Part shown: positions 24,530 to 32,412 of the stretch, one piece after another | How the letters are laid out: every line of letters begins with the position of its first letter | Position numbering within the stretch: position 1 is the first letter of the stretch | Origin: Shimia sp. CNT1-13L.2 | GTDB taxonomy: Bacteria; Pseudomonadota; Alphaproteobacteria; Rhodobacterales; Rhodobacteraceae | Length of the DNA stretch: 64,000 bases | Reading direction: 5' to 3' | NCBI RefSeq assembly: GCF_024331145.1 | Contig: NZ_JANDJO010000002.1 | Span: 372,001-436,000 of the forward strand | Notes under the pieces: generated by a model | What the model saw: only the letters and a program-made list of their open reading frames with translations | Told to the model about the DNA's origin: nothing | Database searches by the model: none | Made by a program: the position numbers and the translations under genes

Positions 24530-25155
24530 GCGTCCGCCACGGCTGGCCTCTCGAAATCCGCGTTTCCCTCGATCGCATCGCGCAACAACACGTGGTATTC
24601 CGCGCGGCTGATCTCGACCGCACCAAGCGAGGCCAGATGCGGCGTGATGAACTGTGTGTCGAACAGTCGAAAGCCCCCACGGCGCAGGTGATCCACCAGA
24701 TAGGCCAGCGCAATCTTTGATGCATCGCGCGCGCGAGAGAACATGCTTTCGCCGAAGAAGGCCGCGCCCAGCGTCACGCCGTAAACCCCGCCAATCAGGT
24801 TGTCCTCCCGCCAGACCTCAAGTGAATGGGCCTGGCCGCGTTCGTGCAAGGCGTTGTAAAGGTGGCGTATTTCGGCATTGATCCAGGTGTCGTCACGATC
24901 GGCACAGCCGTCGACAACCCCAAGGAAATCCCGATTGATGGTGATTTGGTAATCCTCGCGCCGGATCGTCTTGGCCAGCGAGCGGGATATGTGGAACCCC
25001 TCAAGCGGAAAGACGCCGCGGCGGCGTGGGTCGACCCAGAAAATTTCCGGATCGTCCCGGTGTTCGGACATCGGGAACACCCCGATGGCATAGGCGCGCA
25101 TCAGCATTGCGGGGGTGATTTCCCCCATGCCTTCCTGCGCGCCGTCGCCGGGCAT
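24493..25155 (-). CDS. aat: Leucyl/phenylalanyl-tRNA-protein transferase
   Basis: A 220-residue Aat enzyme. Motifs include AYAIGVFPMSE, WVDPRRRGVFPLEGFHISRSL, VDGCADRDDTWI and GESMFSRARDASKIALAYL. It adds Leu or Phe to proteins with N-terminal Arg or Lys, marking them for ClpAPS. The start codon overlaps the accC stop (TGATG), so it is translated with accC. The 3' end overlaps the convergent DUF2155 gene by 37 bp, so both genes end in shared DNA. Confidence 0.96.
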   Translation of the reverse strand: MPGDGAQEGMGEITPAMLMRAYAIGVFPMSEHRDDPEIFWVDPRRRGVFPLEGFHISRSLAKTIRREDYQITINRDFLGVVDGCADRDDTWINAEIRHLYNALHERGQAHSLEVWREDNLIGGVYGVTLGAAFFGESMFSRARDASKIALAYLVDHLRRGGFRLFDTQFITPHLASLGAVEISRAEYHVLLRDAIEGNADFERPAVADAQGVLQRRTQTS

Positions 25156-26507
25156 CAGCCCTCGGCCATATTGGCTTCAAGCCACTTTTCCAGCCAGTGG
25201 ATGTTGTAGTTGCCGCTCAGGATGTCATCTTCGGCCAGAAGCGCCGAGAACAGCGGCAGGCTGGTGTCGATACCGTCGATGATGATCTCGCCCAGGGCCC
25301 GTGCCAGACGCGCCAGAGCTTCGGGACGGTCGCGGCCATGCACGATAAGCTTGCCGATCAGCGAGTCATAGTAGGGCGGAATCGAATAGCCGTCATAGAG
25401 CGCCGAATCCATCCGCACACCCAGACCGCCGGGGGCGTGATACTGGCTGATCTTGCCGGGGCAGGGGGTGAAGTTCGGCAGTTTCTCGGCGTTGATCCGC
25501 ACCTCGATCGAGTGTCCGTTGATCTCGAGATCGTCCTGCGTGAACGACATCGGCAGACCTTCGGCCACACGAATCTGTTCGCGCACCAGATCGACACCAA
25601 AGATCGACTCGGTCACCGGGTGTTCCACCTGAAGACGGGTGTTCATTTCGATGAAATAGAACTCGCCGTTTTCGTAGAGGAATTCGATGGTGCCCGCGCC
25701 GATATAGTTGATGTCGGCCATCGCGTCGGCGCAGATCTTGCCGATCCGTGCCCGCTCTTCCGGCGTGATGCAGGGGCCGGGGGCCTCTTCGAAAACCTTC
25801 TGGTGGCGACGTTGCAGCGAACAGTCACGCTCGCCCAGGTGCACCGCGTTGCCCTTGCCGTCCCCAAAGACCTGAATCTCGATGTGGCGCGGGGTGGTGA
25901 GGTACTTCTCGATATAGACTTCGTCGTTGCCGAAGTTGGCCTTGCCCTCGGCACGCGCGGTCATGAAGGCTTTCTCCATGTCCTCGGCCGTTTCGGCAAC
26001 CTTCATGCCCTTGCCGCCGCCGCCGGCGGTGGCCTTGATGATGACAGGATAGCCCATCTCTTCACCAAGTTTCTTGGCAGTCGCGAGATCGGGCACTCCA
26101 CCGTCCGAGCCGGGAACGCAAGGCACGCCCAGCTTGATCATCGTGTCCTTGGCGGTGATCTTGTCACCCATGATGCGGATGTGCTCCGCGGTCGGGCCGA
26201 TGAAGGTCAGGCCGTGGTCTTCGATGATCTGCACGAAGTTGGCGTTTTCCGACAGGAAGCCGTAACCGGGGTGGATTGCCTGTGCGCCGGTCACTTCGCA
26301 AGCAGCGATGATCGATGCCATGTTGAGATAGCTCTGGGTGCCGGCGGGCGGGCCGATGCAGACGCTTTCGTCGGCCATGCGCACGTGCATGGCATCGGCA
26401 TCCGCGGTCGAGTGTACTGCGACCGACTGAATGCCCATTTCGCGGCACGCACGGATCACGCGCAGGGCGATCTCTCCGCGGTTTGCGATCAGGATTTTGT
26501 CAAACAT
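25155..26507 (-). CDS. accC: AccC, biotin carboxylase subunit of acetyl-CoA carboxylase
   Basis: A 450-residue ATP-grasp enzyme. It begins [23 protein letters not shown] in family style, with the glycine-rich loop [12 protein letters not shown] near 160, the segment [19 protein letters not shown], and [14 protein letters not shown] near 287. It carboxylates biotin on AccB, the first half-reaction of fatty acid synthesis. The gene follows accB by 9 bp. Confidence 0.98.
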   Translation of the reverse strand: MFDKILIANRGEIALRVIRACREMGIQSVAVHSTADADAMHVRMADESVCIGPPAGTQSYLNMASIIAACEVTGAQAIHPGYGFLSENANFVQIIEDHGLTFIGPTAEHIRIMGDKITAKDTMIKLGVPCVPGSDGGVPDLATAKKLGEEMGYPVIIKATAGGGGKGMKVAETAEDMEKAFMTARAEGKANFGNDEVYIEKYLTTPRHIEIQVFGDGKGNAVHLGERDCSLQRRHQKVFEEAPGPCITPEERARIGKICADAMADINYIGAGTIEFLYENGEFYFIEMNTRLQVEHPVTESIFGVDLVREQIRVAEGLPMSFTQDDLEINGHSIEVRINAEKLPNFTPCPGKISQYHAPGGLGVRMDSALYDGYSIPPYYDSLIGKLIVHGRDRPEALARLARALGEIIIDGIDTSLPLFSALLAEDDILSGNYNIHWLEKWLEANMAEG

Positions 26508-26516
26508 GCCAGCCTC

Positions 26517-27023
26517 TTATTCGATGATGACCAGCGGCGAACCAAATTCTACCGAGTCGCCGTCACCCACGAGGATGCGCTTGACGGTGCCGGCTTTGGG
26601 GGCCGGGATGTGGTTCATGGTTTTCATCGCTTCGACGATCAGGATGGTGTCACCCTCGCTGACCTGGCTGCCAACGCTCACGAAGGCGGGCGCACCGGGT
26701 TCGGCCTGAAGATATACGGTGCCAACCATCGGCGAGGTCACGGCGCCCGGGTGGCTTGCGGGATCGTCGTTCGAGGCAGCAGGAGCAGGTGCGGCAGCCG
26801 GGGCTGCGGCAGGTGCGGCGGCGGGCGCAGCGGCGGCCACGGGGGCAGCGGCGGGAGCCACGACAGTGGCGGCAACCTGGGTCTGGCGGCTGACACGTAC
26901 GTTCAGGCTGTCGTCCTGGCCGTATTCGCGCATCACTTCCAGCTCGGTCAGATCATTTTCGCGCAGAAGCTCTGCCAGTGCCTGGATAAAGGCAACGTCG
27001 TTGTCGTGGTTCTTCTTGCTCAT
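26517..27023 (-). CDS. accB: AccB, biotin carboxyl carrier protein
   Basis: A 168-residue protein. The N-terminal domain has [16 protein letters not shown] low-complexity Ala/Pro linker lies at about residues 50-85. The C-terminal biotinyl domain contains [10 protein letters not shown], with the biotin-accepting lysine. The canonical EAMKMMN reads EAMKTMN here. It carries carboxylated biotin between AccC and the carboxyltransferase, which is encoded elsewhere. It is the first gene of the accB-accC-aat operon. Confidence 0.97.
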   Translation of the reverse strand: MSKKNHDNDVAFIQALAELLRENDLTELEVMREYGQDDSLNVRVSRQTQVAATVVAPAAAPVAAAAPAAAPAAAPAAAPAPAASNDDPASHPGAVTSPMVGTVYLQAEPGAPAFVSVGSQVSEGDTILIVEAMKTMNHIPAPKAGTVKRILVGDGDSVEFGSPLVIIE

Positions 27024-27183
27024 CTTGTGTTTCCTCTGCTGCGCTTGAACGCGCGATTGAGTCTTTTGTGGTTTCCCCTAGGGCCGCTTTATATGGCATA
27101 GCCGCACCAGAGAAAAGCGCGTGCGTGCGCTCTCAAATGGGGGTGTTTTGCAGAAATTTCGAGGGGAAACCACCTATTTCTCC

Positions 27184-27726
27184 TCAAAGTGGCATTCCCG
27201 AGAGTTTCGCCACCAGTTCGGCCAGCTTGCGGGCCCCGAATTTGCGCAGCAGGCGGGCGCGGTATTCCTCGACAGTTCGGTAGGACAGGTCGAGTTCGAG
27301 CCCCACTTCCTTGCTGGTCAACCCGCGACAGGTCAGGATTGCAACCTCGCGCTCTCGCTGGGTGAGTTCGACAATGGGGCGTTCCTCGGACAGGTCGGCA
27401 AAAGACCAGATGCCACGCTGGAACGGGTTCTCCGGGGTCAGGGACTGGCCGCGCACCCGGCACCAGAACATCTCGCCCCCGCGCCGCCGCATGACACGTT
27501 CGTCGTTATAGCGCCCCGACTCGCGCATTGCCGCAAGGCCGCGTTCCCCGATGGTCTGGAAATCCTCTTCCGAGACATAGAATTCGCCCAGAGAGACCCC
27601 TTCGCAGTTGCGGGGGTCTTCGTGAAACATCTCTCCGAACGCGAGATTGCAGCGTCGGATGATCCGGTTTTCAAGCACGGCCAGTCCCACTGGAGCGTGG
27701 TCGAATGCGATAGCGTCGAGACTCAT
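27184..27726 (-). CDS. PAS domain LuxR-type transcriptional regulator
   Basis: A 180-residue protein from ATG 27726 (MSLDAIAFDHAPVGLAVLEN). A PAS domain covers about 1-110 (RIIRRCNLAFGEMF, EMFWCRVRGQSL). A LuxR/GerE helix-turn-helix follows at 118-175 (LTQREREVAILTCRGLTSKEVGLELDLSYRTVEEYRA in pieces). No receiver domain or autoinducer-binding domain is visible, so it probably senses a small molecule or redox cue through PAS. It is divergent from the acyl-CoA synthetase gene across 114 bp and may control it. The very long ORF seen upstream in this frame is an antisense shadow of that gene. Confidence 0.85.
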   Translation of the reverse strand: MSLDAIAFDHAPVGLAVLENRIIRRCNLAFGEMFHEDPRNCEGVSLGEFYVSEEDFQTIGERGLAAMRESGRYNDERVMRRRGGEMFWCRVRGQSLTPENPFQRGIWSFADLSEERPIVELTQREREVAILTCRGLTSKEVGLELDLSYRTVEEYRARLLRKFGARKLAELVAKLSGMPL

Positions 27727-27840
27727 GCGCACACCATGCACCAGAAGCACCGGAAAGGCCAAGAGGTGCGCAGTATTTCTACGAATTGCCTGTTCGTTGC
27801 CCACTTGGTTAGCTCGGCGGCACGAGTGAGGGAGGACATC

Positions 27841-29352
27841 ATGAATATCGCTTTGTGGCTGGCGCGCACGGCTCAGATCAGCCCGGACCGCCCGGCCTTG
27901 TACCTTGGGCGCGAGATGGTGGCCGACTATGGCACCTTCCATGAGCGTGCCATGCGGGTGGCGGGCTGGCTGATCTCGAAGGGCATTCAACCCGGTGATC
28001 GTGTCGGCCTGTTCATGAAGAACGTGCCGGAATACCTTGTGGCGCAATACGCGGCATGGGCGGCTGGCGCGGCGGTTGTGCCCATCAACGCCAAACTGCA
28101 CGCGAAAGAGGCCGAGTGGATTCTCGACAACGCCGGGGCCAGACTGTGCTTTGCCTCGTCCGGCCTGTGCGACGCCCTTTCGGATGCGACGGATGTGGAT
28201 TGTGTCCTTACTGGTGGGGCGGAGTGGGAAAGGGCGCTGGCCTATGATCCCTTGCCTTCGATGACACCGCGTGCGCCTGCCGATCTGTGCTGGCTGTTCT
28301 ACACCTCGGGCACCACGGGCCGCCCCAAGGGGGTGATGATCACCCACCGGATGTTGCAGGCGATGGCGCTCAGCTATTTCGCAGATGTCGACGAGGTGCA
28401 CGAAGACGACACCGCCCTTTACGCCGCCCCCATGAGCCACGGCGCCGGGATCTACAACGTGATGCACGTCCTGAAGGGGGCGCGTCATGTGCATCCGCCG
28501 AGCCAGGGGTTTGACGAGGCCGAGATTTTTGATCTCGCCCGCCATCATGGCCGCGTTCACATGTTCTGTGCGCCTACCATGGTCAAACGCATGACCGAAG
28601 TGGCCAAACAGACCGGCGAGAGTGGCGCGGGCCTGCGCACCATCGTCTATGGGGGCGGGCCCATGTATGTCTCGGACATCACCGAGGCCGTGGATCACTT
28701 TGGTCCGGTCTTTGTGCAGATTTACGGCCAGGGGGAATGCCCGATGTGCATCACCGCGCTGTCGCGTTCGGATGTGACAGACCGGACGCACCCCAACTGG
28801 CAGGCGCGTCTGGCCTCGGTCGGGCGGGCGCAATCGGTCGTGGAACTCGCCATCGGCGACAGCGCGGGCAATCCCCTGCCTGCGGGCGAGGTGGGGGAAA
28901 TCATGGCGCGGGGCGATGCTGTCATGCCCGGGTACTGGCAGAACCCCGAGGCCAGCGCCAAGGCGCTTCGTGATGGCTGGCTCATGACAGGGGACATGGG
29001 GCAGATCGACGAGGACGGCTACCTGACGCTCAAGGATCGGTCGAAGGACCTCATCATTTCTGGCGGCACCAATATCTATCCCCGCGAGGTGGAAGAGGCG
29101 CTGCTGACACATCCCGATGTGGTCGAGGCCTCGGTGATTGGCCGCCCACATCCCGAATGGGGCGAGGATGTGGTGGCCTTCGTTGTGTGCAGGGACAAGA
29201 TGGACAGCGCCGCGCTTGACGCCCATTGCCTTGCCAATATCGCCCGTTTCAAGCGGCCCAAGGCCTATTTCCAGACCGATGCCCTGCCCAAGAACAATTA
29301 TGGCAAGGTGCTGAAAACCGCGTTGCGCAGCCAATTGGAGGAGATGTCATGA
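27841..29352 (+). CDS. AMP-dependent acyl-CoA synthetase
   Basis: A 503-residue ANL-superfamily adenylating enzyme from ATG 27841. The P-loop FYTSGTTGRPKGVMITH is near 155, the A5-type motif IYGQGECP near 297, the hinge DGWLMTGDMGQIDEDGYLTLKDR near 378, and the catalytic lysine near the end in PKNNYGKVLK. It converts an unknown carboxylic acid, probably aromatic or short/medium chain, to its CoA thioester. The stop overlaps the SDR start (ATGA), so both are co-translated. The neighbourhood suggests acyl or hydroxybutyrate metabolism (inference). Confidence 0.9.
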   Translation: MNIALWLARTAQISPDRPALYLGREMVADYGTFHERAMRVAGWLISKGIQPGDRVGLFMKNVPEYLVAQYAAWAAGAAVVPINAKLHAKEAEWILDNAGARLCFASSGLCDALSDATDVDCVLTGGAEWERALAYDPLPSMTPRAPADLCWLFYTSGTTGRPKGVMITHRMLQAMALSYFADVDEVHEDDTALYAAPMSHGAGIYNVMHVLKGARHVHPPSQGFDEAEIFDLARHHGRVHMFCAPTMVKRMTEVAKQTGESGAGLRTIVYGGGPMYVSDITEAVDHFGPVFVQIYGQGECPMCITALSRSDVTDRTHPNWQARLASVGRAQSVVELAIGDSAGNPLPAGEVGEIMARGDAVMPGYWQNPEASAKALRDGWLMTGDMGQIDEDGYLTLKDRSKDLIISGGTNIYPREVEEALLTHPDVVEASVIGRPHPEWGEDVVAFVVCRDKMDSAALDAHCLANIARFKRPKAYFQTDALPKNNYGKVLKTALRSQLEEMS

Positions 29353-30152
29353 GCGACCTGACCGGAAAAACCGCCCTTGTGACGGGATCAGTGCAGGGGA
29401 TTGGCCTTGCCGTCGCCAAATCGTTGGCAGAGGCGGGGGCGCGGATCGCCGTGCACGGCCTTGCCACGCCAGATCAGGCCGCGTCTGTCTGTGCCGAACT
29501 TGAAGCGGCTGGCGCCCCCGAGGCGCGCTTCTTCGAGGGCGACCTGCGCGATCCTGCGGCCATCGATGCGATGATGCAGGCCGTGGCCGAGTGGGGCGGG
29601 GCCGACATCCTTGTCAACAATGCTGGCATTCAGCACACGGCGCCCCTTGCCGACATGCCGCCCGAGACCTGGGACGCCATCCTTGCCATCAACCTGTCTG
29701 CCGCCTTCCACACCATGCGCGTGGCCATGCCGGAGATGGCCGCGCGCGGATATGGCCGGGTGATCAACATCGCCTCGGTGCATGGCGTGGTGGCGAGCAA
29801 GGAAAAGGCCCCGTATTGCGCGGCCAAGTTCGGTCTTGTGGGCCTCAGCCGTGTCGCCGCGTTGGAATACGCCAACCAGGGCAGCAAACAGGCAGGGGGG
29901 GTGACGGTGAACTGTATCTGCCCCGGCTGGACTGAGACCGCGATCATCGAGCCGCAAATCCAGGCCCGCGCTGCCGCGCATCACGGGGATCGGGACGCGG
30001 GTATCGCGGAACTCCTGTCCGAAAAGCAGCCCTCCCAGCGTACCTCGGATCCATCAGAGATCGGAGCGCTGGCGCTGTGGCTCTGCGCGCCGATTGCGCA
30101 CAATGTGACAGGCACCTCTATCCCGGTCGACGGCGGCTGGACGGCACAGTAA
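29349..30152 (+). CDS. 3-hydroxybutyrate dehydrogenase-like SDR
   Basis: A 267-residue classical short-chain dehydrogenase. The cofactor motif is TGSVQGIG near residue 12, then NNAGIQH near 92, catalytic Ser in INIASVHG and YCAAK (Tyr/Lys) near 157. Motifs VNNAGIQH, SVHGVVAS.K and VTVNCICPGW..T.I are typical of D-3-hydroxybutyrate dehydrogenase (BdhA), which makes acetoacetate with NAD+. The scoAB genes nearby would activate acetoacetate, which strengthens the call. A gene symbol is withheld because related SDRs share these features. The ATG overlaps the acyl-CoA synthetase stop. Confidence 0.82.
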   Translation: MSDLTGKTALVTGSVQGIGLAVAKSLAEAGARIAVHGLATPDQAASVCAELEAAGAPEARFFEGDLRDPAAIDAMMQAVAEWGGADILVNNAGIQHTAPLADMPPETWDAILAINLSAAFHTMRVAMPEMAARGYGRVINIASVHGVVASKEKAPYCAAKFGLVGLSRVAALEYANQGSKQAGGVTVNCICPGWTETAIIEPQIQARAAAHHGDRDAGIAELLSEKQPSQRTSDPSEIGALALWLCAPIAHNVTGTSIPVDGGWTAQ

Positions 30153-30182
30153 GCTGCCCGTGACCTAGGGGAACTCCGGGGG

Positions 30183-30794
30183 ATGGGCATGAAAAAGATG
30201 ATTCTGGCCGGCGCTCTTCTGATTGCGGGCTGTACCGCCGGTTTGCCGCCGCAAGGGGGCAGCGCGCCCTATGTGTCGCGTTATCCCGAACCGATCGACG
30301 TCAGCATCCCCGACAACGCACCGAGCATCACCCAGCAGTTCCGCGCCCCTGACACGCAGTCTGCGGCCGGTAAGGCCTGGGGCGAACATCAGGGTCTGGA
30401 TGTGCATGCCCCGCTGGGGACCGCGGTGATCGCTGCCGCACCGGGCGAGGTGATCCAGAGTTACCTTGATCCGGCCTACGGGCACACCGTCATGCTCAGC
30501 CACGGAGGCTCTCCCGCCTATTGGACTCGTTACACCCACCTCGCGTCGCGGACTGTTTCCGAAGGTGACCGCCTCAAGCGAGGGCAAGCCCTTGGTACGC
30601 TTGGGAAATCCGGTGTGCTTGCAGGCGGGTTCCTGCACCTGCACTTCGAAGTCTGGGAGAAACCGAACGGCGGGCCGCGCACCGCGATCGACCCGCATCT
30701 CAAATGGGCGGACGGTGTCGGCAAGGTGACCTGCTTCAAGGGCCGGAACCCGCGCGGTGCCTTCAAGCTGACCTATCCGGTGCCCTGCGGTTAA
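30183..30794 (+). CDS. M23-family (LytM) peptidase lipoprotein
   Basis: A 203-residue protein with a lipoprotein signal (MKKMILAGALLIAGC; lipobox LIAGC). The LytM domain has zinc-binding HQGLDVHA (HxxxD) near 70 and HLHFEVW (HxH) near 156, so it may be an active murein endopeptidase rather than an EnvC-type activator. The start is ATG 30183 or the second ATG at 30189. The C-terminal cysteines (VTCFKGRN, YPVPCG) could form a disulfide. It follows the SDR by 30 bp and faces scoB across a shared terminator. Confidence 0.85.
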   Translation: MGMKKMILAGALLIAGCTAGLPPQGGSAPYVSRYPEPIDVSIPDNAPSITQQFRAPDTQSAAGKAWGEHQGLDVHAPLGTAVIAAAPGEVIQSYLDPAYGHTVMLSHGGSPAYWTRYTHLASRTVSEGDRLKRGQALGTLGKSGVLAGGFLHLHFEVWEKPNGGPRTAIDPHLKWADGVGKVTCFKGRNPRGAFKLTYPVPCG

Positions 30795-30810
30795 GGCCCG
30801 GAAAACAAAA

Positions 30811-30835
30811 AGGCCCGCACAGATCGCGCGGGCCT
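30811..30835. terminator. Intrinsic terminator between the M23 and scoB genes
   Basis: AGGCCCGC (30811-30818) and GCGGGCCT (30828-30835) form a perfect 8-bp stem between convergent genes. An A-rich run precedes it (30803-30810), which gives a T-tract on the minus strand, so it best serves scoB. It may also slow plus-strand transcription. Confidence 0.75.
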
Positions 30836-30858
30836 CAAATCTGTTACCGATCCAAAGA

Positions 30859-31488
30859 TCAGTCGACGATGGTGGCTTCGGTGGCTGCGCGCAGCTCTTC
30901 CTCGGTCACGCCATCCGCGGTTTCAACGATCTTCAGACCGCCTTCAACCACGTCCATCACACCAAGGTTGGTGATGATGCGGTCGACCACGCCCTTGCCG
31001 GTGAGCGGCAGGGTGCATTCTTTCAGAACCTTGGAGACGCCGTGCTTGTTGGCGTGATCCATCACGACAACCACGCGGCCCACACCGGCCACAAGGTCCA
31101 TCGCGCCGCCCATGCCCTTGACGAGCTTGCCGGGGATCATCCAGTTCGCGAGGTCGCCGTTCTCGGCCACTTCCATCGCACCAAGGATCGCCATGGCGAT
31201 CTTGCCGCCGCGGATCATCGCGAAGGACTGCGCACTGTCGAAATAGGCGGTCTGCGGCAGTTCGGTGATGGTCTGCTTGCCGGCGTTGATCAGGTCGGGA
31301 TCCTCTTCGCCCTCATAGGGGAAGGGGCCCATGCCCAGCATACCGTTCTCCGATTGCAGAGTCACTTCCACGCCCTCGGGGATATAGTTGGATACCAGCG
31401 TCGGGATACCGATGCCGAGGTTCACATACCAGCCGTCCTGCAGTTCCTGTGCCGCGCGTGCGGCCATCTGGTTACGATCCCAAGCCAT
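30859..31488 (-). CDS. scoB: 3-oxoacid CoA-transferase subunit B
   Basis: A 209-residue protein of the SCOT/AtoA family with [12 protein letters not shown] near 22 and the catalytic glutamate segment [21 protein letters not shown] near 45. [14 protein letters not shown] and [15 protein letters not shown] are also present. With subunit A it transfers CoA from succinyl-CoA (or another donor) to acetoacetate. The start overlaps the scoA stop by one base. AtoA (acetyl donor) is the main alternative name. Confidence 0.93.
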   Translation of the reverse strand: MAWDRNQMAARAAQELQDGWYVNLGIGIPTLVSNYIPEGVEVTLQSENGMLGMGPFPYEGEEDPDLINAGKQTITELPQTAYFDSAQSFAMIRGGKIAMAILGAMEVAENGDLANWMIPGKLVKGMGGAMDLVAGVGRVVVVMDHANKHGVSKVLKECTLPLTGKGVVDRIITNLGVMDVVEGGLKIVETADGVTEEELRAATEATIVD

Positions 31489-32210
31489 TATGCGGTCTCC
31501 TTCTGACGGACGGTGCGCTGTTCAATGCGTTTCTCGTGATCACCCTGGATGATGCGGTGCACGTAGATGCCGGGCAGGTGGATCATGTCGGGGTCAAGCG
31601 AACCGGTCGGAACGATCTCTTCCACCTCGGCGATGCAGATCTTGCCACAGGTGGCCGCCGGTGCGTTGAAGTTACGCGCGGTCTTGCGGAACACCAGGTT
31701 GCCGGTCTCGTCCGCTTTCCACGCCTTGACGATGGCGAGGTCGGCAAAGATGCCTTCTTCCATGATGTAGTCTTCCATCGCGCCGTCGGGGCCGGTGGGG
31801 AATTGCTTTTCCATCTTGCCTTCGGCAATCACGGTGCCCACGCCGGTCTTGGTGAAGAAGCCCGGGATACCCGCACCACCAGCGCGCATACGCTCGGCGA
31901 GGGTGCCTTGCGGGTTGAATTCCAGCTCAAGCTCGCCCGAAAGATACTGGCGCATGAATTCTGCGTTTTCACCCACGTAGGACGAGATCATCTTCTTGAC
32001 CTGCTTGGTCTGCAACAGGATGCCGATGCCGAAATCGTCAACACCCGCGTTGTTCGAGGCAAAGGTCAGATCCTTCACACCCGATTCCTTGATGGCGTTG
32101 AGCAGCAGTTCGGGGATGCCGCAAAGGCCAAAGCCGCCAGCGGCGATGAACAGGCCATCCTTCAGCAGCCCGTCGAGCGCTTCGGTCGCGTTCGCATAGA
32201 CTTTTTTCAT
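31488..32210 (-). CDS. scoA: 3-oxoacid CoA-transferase subunit A
   Basis: A 240-residue partner of ScoB. It starts [19 protein letters not shown], with [20 protein letters not shown] near 22 and [23 protein letters not shown] near 113. The pair completes 3-hydroxybutyrate use with the BdhA-like SDR at 29349. The upstream gap to topA holds a palindrome at 32294-32315 that may regulate it. Confidence 0.93.
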   Translation of the reverse strand: MKKVYANATEALDGLLKDGLFIAAGGFGLCGIPELLLNAIKESGVKDLTFASNNAGVDDFGIGILLQTKQVKKMISSYVGENAEFMRQYLSGELELEFNPQGTLAERMRAGGAGIPGFFTKTGVGTVIAEGKMEKQFPTGPDGAMEDYIMEEGIFADLAIVKAWKADETGNLVFRKTARNFNAPAATCGKICIAEVEEIVPTGSLDPDMIHLPGIYVHRIIQGDHEKRIEQRTVRQKETA

Positions 32211-32293
32211 GGAATTCTCCCTAAAATCCGGAATTGCCGGAGTTTTGACGGCGCGTCACGGCGGAGTCAATGTCGGCGGCAGGGCTAGGTATT

Positions 32294-32315
32294 ACTACGG
32301 GGCGCATCCCGTAGT
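32294..32315. promoter_or_regulatory. Palindrome upstream of scoA
   Basis: ACTACGGG (32294-32301), GCGCAT, CCCGTAGT (32308-32315): a perfect 8-bp inverted repeat 84 bp upstream of the scoA start. No T-tract follows on either strand. It resembles an operator for a dimeric regulator. LuxR-type proteins often bind such sites, and one is encoded 4.6 kb away. Confidence 0.45.
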
Positions 32316-32376
32316 GGGGGCACCGTAGAATTCCTGATCCGGTAGGGTTGGGCGGGCGCTCCATCGCGCCCGAACG

Positions 32377-32405
32377 AAAAAGGCCCCGAACCATGTCGGG
32401 GCCTT
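32377..32405 (-). terminator. Intrinsic terminator of topA
   Basis: On the minus strand AAGGCCCCGA - CATGGT - TCGGGGCCTT is followed by TTT, about 8 bp after the topA stop. A strong 10-bp stem. Confidence 0.85.
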
Positions 32406-32412
32406 GGGGCGC

